From Actinomycetota bacterium (lineage in GTDB: Bacteria > Actinomycetota > UBA4738 > G016210805): 7,361 nucleotides of DNA. How positions within the stretch are numbered: the first letter of the stretch is position 1; every line of letters starts with the position of its first letter. The translations under genes and the position numbers were made by a program. Location: NCBI GenBank assembly GCA_016210805.1, contig JACQTL010000312.1:1-7361 (forward strand), written 5' to 3'. This document shows positions 1-4,397 of the stretch, piece by piece. The notes below the pieces were generated by a model, which saw only the letters and a program-made list of their open reading frames with translations, had not been told where the DNA came from and did not search any database.

Positions 1-1
1 C

Positions 2-112
2 CGGGAGTTCGACCGCGCCCTTGGCGGGGCCTTCCGCAAGGGCACCCTCCGCGTCGCCGGGGGCAGGAAGGTCCCGGCCAGGGGGGTCCTACCGGGGAGG
101 AGGTGGCGGTGA
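2..112 (+). CDS. C-terminal end of an unrecognised protein (5' end outside the window)
   Basis: Frame 2 is open from the window edge to the TGA at 110-112 and encodes 36 residues. It begins REFDRALGGAFRKGTLRVAG and ends in a basic tail (GVLPGRRWR). Nearly every codon ends in G or C, as in the clear genes nearby, and the stop codon overlaps the next start as GTGA, so this frame is preferred over the other two, which are also open. The fragment is too short and too basic to assign to a family. The overlap suggests that it is translationally coupled to the zinc-finger gene behind it and in the same operon. Confidence 0.6.
   Translation, partial: REFDRALGGAFRKGTLRVAGGRKVPARGVLPGRRWR
94..103 (+). 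promoter_or_regulatory. Ribosome-binding site that decides the zinc-finger start
   Basis: GGGGAGGAGG is a strong Shine-Dalgarno sequence. Its spacing of 5 nt to GTG 109 fits, whereas it overlaps the alternative GTG at 103. Confidence 0.7.
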
Positions 113-330
113 TCTGCTGGCACTGCAAGCGGGCGGCCGTGGGGGCCTGCCGGTTCTGCGGGAGGGGCATCTGCGAGGACCACGTCCAGGAGCACCCCTA
201 CATCCTGGAGCTCTTCCGGGAGGGGAAGAGGGTCAGGGCCCTCGTGGTGGAGGACGCCCTCCACTGCGGGACCTGCACGCCCCGTCCCGACCCCATCGAC
301 CTCCCGGAGCTCGAGGGGGGCGAGGTGTGA
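109..330 (+). CDS. Small cysteine-rich zinc-finger protein (DUF2180/B-box-like)
   Basis: This 73-aa protein is probably cytosolic. Its likely zinc ligands are C3-x2-C6, C14-x2-C17, C22-x2-H25 and a later C53-x2-C56; H29 is another candidate. The order CxxC, CxxC, CxxH recalls cross-brace folds such as B-box fingers and the small DUF2180 proteins, so it should bind one or two zinc ions; its partner is unknown. GTG at 109 is preferred because GGGGAGGAGG (94-103) sits 5 nt before it and it overlaps the previous stop as GTGA. A GTG at 103 would lie inside that ribosome-binding site. Residues 26-50 look helical, and the C-terminus is acidic and proline-rich. The family name is from pattern resemblance only. 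Confidence 0.75.
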   Translation: MICWHCKRAAVGACRFCGRGICEDHVQEHPYILELFREGKRVRALVVEDALHCGTCTPRPDPIDLPELEGGEV

Positions 331-341
331 TGGACGTCACC
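326..341. promoter_or_regulatory. Candidate CRP-type operator
   Basis: TGTGA-TGGACG-TCACC matches nine of the ten fixed bases of the CRP consensus TGTGA-N6-TCACA. It starts inside the stop codon of the zinc-finger gene (TGA 328-330) and extends into the spacer before the 51-aa repeat-protein gene. A CRP-family regulator with the matching recognition-helix residues is encoded at 723-1403. The site centre lies about 100 bp upstream of the start point implied by the only TAnnnT hexamer in the spacer. Its function is inferred. Confidence 0.45.
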
Positions 342-356
342 GCGCGAGCGGTGATG
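335..356 (+). other. Inverted repeat / potential RNA hairpin with a GCGA tetraloop
   Basis: TCACCGC (337-343), loop GCGA (344-347) and GCGGTGA (348-354) form a perfect 7-bp stem, extendable by a G-U and a C-G pair. GCGA is a GNRA-type loop. The left arm overlaps the candidate operator, so this may be a DNA site rather than an RNA structure. There is no T-tract, so it is a poor intrinsic terminator for the zinc-finger gene. Confidence 0.4.
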
Positions 357-421
357 AGCGGCACGCCGGATGAGCGACGGCCGTCACCGAAGCCGAGGGG
401 CCGCTCGATCAGACTGGTCTT

Positions 422-427
422 TAGGTT
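422..427 (+). promoter_or_regulatory. Possible -10 element of the repeat-protein gene
   Basis: TAGGTT is the only TAnnnT hexamer between 342 and 476, and no -35-like sequence lies 16-18 bp upstream. A weak -35 would fit an activator-dependent promoter. It would give a leader of about 43 nt that includes the ribosome-binding site at 461-470. Confidence 0.3.
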
Positions 428-460
428 TCACGGAGCGCCCACCAGGGCCCGAGAGGACGA

Positions 461-470
461 GGGGAGGTGA
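461..470 (+). promoter_or_regulatory. Ribosome-binding site of the 51-aa repeat-protein gene
   Basis: GGGGAGGTGA is a near-ideal Shine-Dalgarno sequence 6 nt before ATG 477. It is the main evidence that this short frame, and not the longer overlapping frame at 467-652, is translated. Its GGTGA part is complementary to the TCACC motifs at 337-341 and 384-388. Confidence 0.7.
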
Positions 471-476
471 ATCGGG

Positions 477-632
477 ATGGCCGACAAGAAGGTGACCCCG
501 TCCGACCCCGCGCAGGAGAGCGCTGGCGCGTCGGAGGAGAGGAACCCCGCCTCGAAGGTCTCGCGGGTGAAGCGGGTGAAGCGCGTGCAGCGCGTGCAGC
601 GGGTACAGCGCGTGAAGCGCGTCAAGCGGTAG
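477..632 (+). CDS. 51-aa polybasic protein with R-V-K/Q triplet repeats
   Basis: The ATG has an excellent ribosome-binding site and the frame ends at TAG 630-632, 21 bp before a strong hairpin, so this looks like a complete small gene. Residues 1-28 are polar with mixed charge (MADKKVTPSD...). Residues 30-51 are a perfect three-residue repeat: RVK, RVK, RVQ, RVQ, RVQ, RVK, RVK, R. This tail has eight Arg, four Lys and no acidic residue, and the K-K-Q-Q-Q-K-K order is symmetric. Arg and Val codons vary between units (CGG/CGC; GTG/GTA/GTC) while the residues do not, which points to selection on the peptide. Cationic tails of this kind often bind nucleic acid or anionic surfaces, but I recognise no family. 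It has no cysteine and no signal peptide. Confidence 0.75.
   Translation: MADKKVTPSDPAQESAGASEERNPASKVSRVKRVKRVQRVQRVQRVKRVKR
564..629 (+). repeat. Tandem 9-bp coding repeat (seven units plus a final CGG)
   Basis: Consensus unit CGSGTGMAG, repeated without interruption from 564 to 626 and closed by CGG at 627-629. Units differ by single bases, mostly at third codon positions, plus the A/C change at one first position that switches Lys to Gln. The unit length keeps the reading frame, so gain or loss of copies would lengthen or shorten the basic tail without a frameshift. Confidence 0.9.
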
Positions 633-653
633 CGATCACCCTCTCGCGGTGAG

Positions 654-681
654 GGGGCGGGCCCCATCCGGGGCCCGCCCC
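654..681 (+). terminator. Strong G/C hairpin terminator after the repeat-protein gene
   Basis: GGGGCGGGCCCC (654-665), loop ATCC and GGGGCCCGCCCC (670-681) form a perfect 12-bp stem, followed only by TTCC rather than a T-tract. It ends the unit at 477-632 and insulates the regulator gene starting at 723. Terminators with short T-tails are common in GC-rich actinobacteria. Confidence 0.75.
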
Positions 682-711
682 TTCCACGTAGCTTGGGCCC
701 CCGCGCTCCAC

Positions 712-717
712 TACGCT
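712..717 (+). promoter_or_regulatory. -10 element for a leaderless regulator transcript
   Basis: TACGCT ends 5 nt before ATG 723, so transcription should begin at or within a base or two of the start codon. No Shine-Dalgarno sequence precedes the ATG, which agrees with a leaderless mRNA. No clear -35 hexamer is visible. Confidence 0.45.
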
Positions 718-722
718 GCCCC

Positions 723-1403
723 ATGATGGGGGGCGGGCGAGCGGACACGGACGACCACGCGGGGTCGGGCCTGCCCGGGGCCGCGATGCGCGACCTGGAG
801 GCGGCGGGGACGCTCCACTCGTACCGGGCCCGGACCTACCTCTTCCACCAGGGGGACCCGGCCCACGACGTGTACCTCCACCGCACGGGCAGGATCGAGA
901 TCGCCTCGGTGAGCCCGAACGGGCACCGCATCCTCCACGCCGTGATCGAGCGGCCCCAGCTGTTCGGGGAGCTGGGGGTGGTGGGGGAGATCACCCGCAC
1001 GGCCACGGCCCTGGCCCTCGAGGCGTCGGAGGTCTGGTCGATCGCCGGCGACACCTTCCTGGAGCTCCTGGACGCCCATCCCGCGCTCTCCCGGCGGATG
1101 CTCGCCATCCTGGCCCGGCAGCTCGCGGCGCACGAGGAGTTCGTGGAGGACGTGCTGTTCCTCGACCTGAAGGGACGCGTGGCCAAGCGGCTGATCCGCC
1201 TGGGAGGGGGGCCCGAGGCGGCCGAGCCCGGCGTGACCCTCCCGGACATGACCCACTCGGACCTGGCCGACCAGGTGGGAGGGAGCCGCGAGAACGTCAC
1301 CAGGGTCCTGTCCGAGCTGAAGCGCCGGGGCATCGTGAGCAGCGAGGGCCGGCGCTTGCGCCTGGACGACGTCGACGCCCTCCGCCGCCTGGCCGGCCGG
1401 TAG
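723..1403 (+). CDS. CRP/FNR-family transcription regulator
   Basis: This 226-aa cytosolic protein has the usual two-domain CRP layout. Residues 20-120 are a cyclic-nucleotide-binding beta-roll whose cassette reads FGELG (81-85) followed by R92-T93, close to the G-E and R-S/T residues that contact cAMP in true cAMP receptors. Residues 125-150 are the dimerisation helix. Residues 175-226 are the winged helix-turn-helix, with recognition helix SRENVTRVLSELKRRG. R189, E190 and R194 fall in the R-E-xxx-R spacing that E. coli CRP uses to read GTGA. It has no cysteine, so it is not an FNR-type iron-sulphur sensor. ATG 723 is chosen because of the -10 element just before it; a TTG at 693 is in frame but would lie upstream of that element. 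Ligand and targets are inferred. Confidence 0.88.
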   Translation: MMGGGRADTDDHAGSGLPGAAMRDLEAAGTLHSYRARTYLFHQGDPAHDVYLHRTGRIEIASVSPNGHRILHAVIERPQLFGELGVVGEITRTATALALEASEVWSIAGDTFLELLDAHPALSRRMLAILARQLAAHEEFVEDVLFLDLKGRVAKRLIRLGGGPEAAEPGVTLPDMTHSDLADQVGGSRENVTRVLSELKRRGIVSSEGRRLRLDDVDALRRLAGR

Positions 1404-1421
1404 CTCTGCGAGGATGCAGGG

Positions 1422-2372
1422 GTGCCCCTCGCCCACGAGACCTGGTTCACCGACGAGCGGCCCCCGTTCGACTGGTCGTTCGCGGTGGAGCCCGCCTCGC
1501 TGGTCCTGGTGGGCGCGGCCCTCGCCGTGGCGGTGGGCTGGTGGCTCGTGTCGAGGCGCGTCCGCCGTCCCGCGCTGGGCTTCCTCCGGCCGGTGGGCCG
1601 CCTGGCCCCCCTCGTCCCCAGGCTGCTGGGGATCCACGCCGGGGTCTCCCTCCTGGCCCAGTCGGCCAGGGGCACGTACCTGGCCCCGGCCCTCGCCCTC
1701 CCCGACGGCCCCTTCGGGGTGACCCTGGCCGTCGTCGAGGGCCTGGCCGGGGTGTGGCTGATCGCGGGGTACCGGATCCGCTACCCGGCCGCGCTGCTGG
1801 TGGCCGCGGGACCGCTGGGGATGCTCGGGTACGGCGTGGTGCCCATCCTGGAGCGGGTTGACCTCCTGGGGATCGCGCTGTTCCTGGCGGTGCTCCCGCC
1901 CGGGGACGCGCCGGCCGGAGCGGTGGACGCCGACCCCGGCCGGGTGGGCAGGGCCATGTTCGCCCTCCGCGTGCTGGTCGGGCTGGCCCTGGTCATCCTG
2001 GCGTTCACCGAGAAGCTGGCCCGCCCGGAGCTGGCCCTGGCCTTCCTGGACCGGTTCCCGGCGTTCAACGTCCTGCATGCGGTCGGCCTGGGCGACCTGG
2101 CCTTCGTCAGGCTGGCCGGGGCCGTGGAGCTCCTCTTCGGCCTGCTGCTGATGTCCGGGGCCCTGCCCCAGCTCGCGGTGATCGCCGCAGGCATCCCGTT
2201 CAACGCCACGCTGTTCTTCCTGGGGGCCGAGGAGCTGATCGGGCACCTCCCCGTGTACGGCGCGATGCTCGCCCTGCTGGTGTACGGATCGAGCGACAGG
2301 TACGCCGGCGTGGTCGACCGGCTCCCGTTGGAGGCCCGGCGGCGCGCTTTCCAACGGGTGCGGGGAGGCTGA
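1422..2372 (+). CDS. Polytopic membrane protein, DoxX-like
   Basis: The 316-residue protein has about eight hydrophobic stretches, near 23-43, 68-80, 98-115, 122-140, 147-159, 178-197, 228-247 and 249-289, so it is an integral membrane protein. The segment around 193-225 (AFTEKLARPELALAFLDRFP, followed by a membrane segment containing E236) resembles the DoxX/DoxD family of small quinone- or redox-associated membrane proteins, but it is about twice as long as a simple DoxX and could be an internal duplication of a four-helix unit. GTG 1422 follows GCGAGGA by 7 nt and lies 18 bp after the regulator, so the two are probably co-transcribed. The phosphatase gene starts 2 bp after it. Reaction and substrate are unknown; there is no cysteine pair or haem motif. 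Confidence 0.7.
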   Translation: MPLAHETWFTDERPPFDWSFAVEPASLVLVGAALAVAVGWWLVSRRVRRPALGFLRPVGRLAPLVPRLLGIHAGVSLLAQSARGTYLAPALALPDGPFGVTLAVVEGLAGVWLIAGYRIRYPAALLVAAGPLGMLGYGVVPILERVDLLGIALFLAVLPPGDAPAGAVDADPGRVGRAMFALRVLVGLALVILAFTEKLARPELALAFLDRFPAFNVLHAVGLGDLAFVRLAGAVELLFGLLLMSGALPQLAVIAAGIPFNATLFFLGAEELIGHLPVYGAMLALLVYGSSDRYAGVVDRLPLEARRRAFQRVRGG

Positions 2373-2374
2373 CG

Positions 2375-2956
2375 GTGGCCCTGTGGCTCGCCCGGCACGG
2401 GGAGACCGAGTGGTCCCGGTCCGGCCGGCACACCGGCCGCACCGACCTCCCGCTCCTCCCGGAGGGCGAGGCCCAGGCCCGCGCGCTGGGAGAGCGCCTG
2501 GCCGGGCGGCCGTTCGCCCGGGTGCTGGCCAGCCCCCTCGGGCGAGCCCTGGAGACGGCACGCCTGGCCGGGTTCGCCGGACGGGTGGAGGTCGCCGATC
2601 TCCTGACCGAGGTGGACTACGGCGAGTACGAGGGGCGGACCGGGCGGGACATCCGGGCCGAGCGGCCGGGATGGGAGCTGTTCAGGGACGGGGCCCCCGG
2701 CGGGGAGAGCCCCGACGACATCGCGGCCACGGCCGACCGGATCGTGGCCGAGGCCGGGCGGGGGGATGGCGACGTCCTCCTGTTCGGTCACGGCCACCGG
2801 CTGCGGTCGGTGGCCGTCCGGTACCTGGGCCTCCCCGTGTGGGTGGCCGGCGTGCTCCGCCTCGACGCCGGGTCGCTCTCGATCCTGGGGACCGAGCACG
2901 ACCACGTCGCGCTGATCCTGTGGAACGACCGCTCGATCCCGGGGGAGCCCCGGTAG
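2375..2956 (+). CDS. Histidine-phosphatase (phosphoglycerate-mutase-like) enzyme
   Basis: This 193-aa cytosolic enzyme opens with the branch-1 signature ARHGETEW. H8 is the nucleophile that becomes phosphorylated; R7, R57 (SPLGRALET), E84 (DYGEYEG) and H139 (LLFGHGH) complete the phosphate pocket and acid/base set. The pattern WSRSGRHTGRTDLPL, then YGEYEG, then W-x3-RDGAPGGES, then FGHGHRLR resembles the yeast sedoheptulose-1,7-bisphosphatase Shb17 more than the cofactor-dependent glycolytic mutase, so a sugar-phosphate phosphatase is likelier than a mutase. Substrate is inference. GGGGAGG (2362-2368) precedes GTG 2375 by 6 nt, and the gene lies 2 bp behind the membrane-protein gene, so it is probably the last gene of that operon. 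Confidence 0.88.
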   Translation: MALWLARHGETEWSRSGRHTGRTDLPLLPEGEAQARALGERLAGRPFARVLASPLGRALETARLAGFAGRVEVADLLTEVDYGEYEGRTGRDIRAERPGWELFRDGAPGGESPDDIAATADRIVAEAGRGDGDVLLFGHGHRLRSVAVRYLGLPVWVAGVLRLDAGSLSILGTEHDHVALILWNDRSIPGEPR

Positions 2957-2970
2957 TCCGTTACGGACTA
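2954..2970. terminator. Palindrome holding both convergent stop codons, probable bidirectional terminator
   Basis: TAGTCCG-TTA-CGGACTA is a perfect 7-bp stem with a 3-nt loop. Its left end is the TAG of the phosphatase gene and its right end is the TAG, on the other strand, of the metallo-hydrolase gene. GGGGGA (2941-2946) and TCCCCC (2972-2977) could add a lower stem. There is no T-tract, but it is the only hairpin between the two converging genes. Confidence 0.55.
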
Positions 2971-3822
2971 GTCCCCCAGGTCGATCTCCATGCCCTCCCG
3001 GGCCAGGATGGGCTCGTCCCCGTGGCCGTTCTTGCCCCACAGCTCGCGAGCGAGCACGAGGATCGCCTCGAGGTCGGCGTCCGAGTGGTAGGGGTCGTGG
3101 TGGAACATGACGAGCTGCTGGACCTTGGCGATCAGGGAGAAGGTCACCACGTGCTCGGTGGAGGAGTGGCCCCACCCGACCCGGCCACTGTACTCCTCCT
3201 CGGTGTACTGGCTGTCGTGGAACAGGAGGTCGGCCCCGGACGCCACCCCGTACCCGGAGATCCAGTCCGGCGAGACCGTGGACAGGTCCACCCCCAGCGC
3301 GGGCTCGTGGTCGGGCATGTAGGCCACGGTCTTCCCGTTCTCCTCGATCCGGTAGCCCACGGTCGGGCCGGGGTGGGAGATCGGCTGGGCGCTGAACGTG
3401 GCCCCTCCCAGCTCCCATGCCCCCTCGGGGATGTCGTGGAACACCGGCTGCGACGGGATGTCGTTCAGGTGGACCGGGAAGAGCGGTGGGGACAGGAGGA
3501 TGGCCAGCCGATCGGAGAGGGACTTGACCGGGGACGGCGGCCCCCAGATGTGCAGGTTGGTGTCGGGCCGCCACAGGGGCCCGAAGAAACCCAGCCCCTC
3601 GACGTGGTCCAGGTGGAGGTGGGTGAGCAGGATGTCGATCCGGGGGGGCGGCTCCTCGGTGAGCTTGACGCCCAGGCCCCTGATCCCCGTCCCGGCGTCG
3701 AGGACGATCAGGCTCTCGTCGGCCATGCGGAGCTCCAGGCAAGAGGTGTTGCCGCCGTAGCGCACGGTCTCGGGGCCCGGGGACGCCAGCGATCCCCGGC
3801 ACCCCCACACGCGGATCCTCAT
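2968..3822 (-). CDS. Metallo-beta-lactamase-fold hydrolase (COG1235/RNase Z-like)
   Basis: This 284-aa protein opens with WGCRGSLASPGPETVRYGGN, typical of the COG1235 branch of metal-dependent hydrolases near PhnP and RNase Z. The zinc motif THLHLDH gives H68, H70, D72 and H73. Further candidate ligands are H150 (ISHPGP), D171-H172 (MPDHEP), D203 (FHDSQY), H219 (GHSS) and H241-H242 (MFHHDP). It has no signal peptide, so it should act in the cytosol on a phosphodiester or ester; the substrate is unknown. ATG at 3822 is supported by GGAG 8-11 nt upstream and by homology-like alignment of the first residues; the frame stays open to 4239, but that extension has no family pattern and overlaps the PAS gene. 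It lies 25 bp behind the PAS gene, probably in one operon. Confidence 0.88.
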   Translation of the reverse strand: MRIRVWGCRGSLASPGPETVRYGGNTSCLELRMADESLIVLDAGTGIRGLGVKLTEEPPPRIDILLTHLHLDHVEGLGFFGPLWRPDTNLHIWGPPSPVKSLSDRLAILLSPPLFPVHLNDIPSQPVFHDIPEGAWELGGATFSAQPISHPGPTVGYRIEENGKTVAYMPDHEPALGVDLSTVSPDWISGYGVASGADLLFHDSQYTEEEYSGRVGWGHSSTEHVVTFSLIAKVQQLVMFHHDPYHSDADLEAILVLARELWGKNGHGDEPILAREGMEIDLGD

Positions 3823-3847
3823 CGGCCGCTCCGCCGGGCCGGCCGGG

Positions 3848-4252
3848 TCACGTGGGCCGCTCCTGCCAGAACAGGGCCACCGCCCCCTCGAGCTCGTCCG
3901 GATGCGAGTGCAGCGGGATCGCCGTGACCTCGAGGTCGCGCTCCACGCCGTCCCCGGCCTGGATCCGCATGGCTCCGTGCGCCGGCCGGTGCTCGCGGAA
4001 CGCGATGCCCAGGGGCTGGTGCTCCAGGGCCATCTCGCTCCCGTCGGGAGACCTGGCCCCGAACCGGGTGGCCCATTCGTCCGCCGGCATCTCCCCGCAC
4101 TCGGCGAACGGGACGCCGAGGACCGCCTCGGCGGCCTCGTTGAAGTACACGAGGGTCCCCTCCGCGTCGACCACGAACGCCGCCATGGCCAGGCGCGAGG
4201 CCAGGTCCCTGGCCAGGATGAGGACGAGGCTCTTCCCACGGGAGCGGCGCAT
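3848..4252 (-). CDS. Stand-alone PAS-domain protein
   Basis: This 134-aa protein is essentially one PAS domain. The first strands read MAAFVVDAEGTLVYFNEAAE (23-42), followed by VLGVPFAECGEMP, and the last strands run ERDLEVTAIPLHS and GAVALFWQE (about 104-131). The N-terminal helix (SLVLILARDLASRLA) precedes the domain. No kinase, GGDEF or helix-turn-helix output is fused to it, so any signal must pass by protein contact. The single cysteine C52 does not form a haem motif or the LOV flavin motif. ATG 4252 follows a promoter 10 nt upstream and lacks a clear Shine-Dalgarno sequence. It is the first gene of a leftward pair with the metallo-hydrolase; their conserved-looking pairing suggests, but does not show, that the PAS protein modulates the enzyme. 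Confidence 0.85.
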   Translation of the reverse strand: MRRSRGKSLVLILARDLASRLAMAAFVVDAEGTLVYFNEAAEAVLGVPFAECGEMPADEWATRFGARSPDGSEMALEHQPLGIAFREHRPAHGAMRIQAGDGVERDLEVTAIPLHSHPDELEGAVALFWQERPT

Positions 4253-4262
4253 GTCGCCGGCG

Positions 4263-4292
4263 AGCGTAAAGGCTGGGAGCCGGGGTTAGCAA
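4263..4292 (-). promoter_or_regulatory. Promoter of the PAS/metallo-hydrolase pair
   Basis: On the minus strand TTGCTA (4292-4287) and TACGCT (4268-4263) are 18 bp apart, and the -10 hexamer is identical to the one before the CRP-family gene. Transcription would start a few bases before ATG 4252. Confidence 0.5.
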
Positions 4293-4359
4293 AGGTTCGA
4301 GAGGGATCCCTGCTTTCGGCCCGGGTCGGAAGTCCGGGGAACGAAGGGCCCGAGGAACG

Positions 4360-4387
4360 TTGCGCGGGGCCCTGGTTCGGGTAGCGT
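4360..4387 (+). promoter_or_regulatory. Promoter of the SCP2-hydrolase/pheA unit
   Basis: TTGCGC (4360-4365) and TAGCGT (4382-4387) are 16 bp apart, and the predicted start of transcription falls within a few bases of TTG 4398. A second hexamer, TAGGCT (4388-4393), lies just 4 nt before that start codon and could be used instead. No Shine-Dalgarno sequence is present, so translation is probably leaderless or nearly so. Confidence 0.45.
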
Positions 4388-4397
4388 TAGGCTTGCA

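Noticed and set aside
376..385. Perfect 10-bp palindrome GACGGCCGTC
   Set aside because: It has no loop for an RNA hairpin and no known operator pattern; short GC palindromes are frequent in DNA of this composition.
353..395. Hammerhead-ribozyme-like core (GATGAG followed by CCGAAG)
   Set aside because: The core needs CTGATGA and GAAA in set positions; here the leading CT and the GAAA are missing and the stems do not fit.
467..652. 61-codon frame overlapping the repeat-protein gene on the same strand
   Set aside because: Its start lies inside the ribosome-binding site of the 51-aa gene and it has no such site of its own; the ATG 477 frame has ideal spacing and a regular residue pattern.
636..652. 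TCACC...GGTGA inverted repeat just after the repeat-protein stop
   Set aside because: Only 5 bp with a 7-nt loop, next to a far stronger 12-bp hairpin; its half-site order is the reverse of a CRP site.
693..722. Upstream TTG start for the CRP-family regulator
   Set aside because: It would add ten residues without family resemblance and would place the start upstream of the TACGCT promoter element.
711..2561. 616-codon open frame on the minus strand
   Set aside because: It lies opposite the CRP-family, membrane-protein and phosphatase genes, is low-complexity (Gly, Arg, Pro, Gln, His) and shows no domain; it is a shadow of high third-position GC.
1781..3808. 675-codon open frame on the minus strand
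   Set aside because: It covers the metallo-hydrolase gene in the wrong frame and the phosphatase gene antisense, with no recognisable motif.
2383..3927. 514-codon open frame on the plus strand
   Set aside because: Out of frame with the phosphatase and antisense to the metallo-hydrolase, both of which have intact catalytic motifs.
3823..4239. N-terminal extension of the metallo-hydrolase
   Set aside because: The extra residues are Ser/Arg/Trp-rich shadow sequence across the PAS gene; the family N-terminus begins at ATG 3822.
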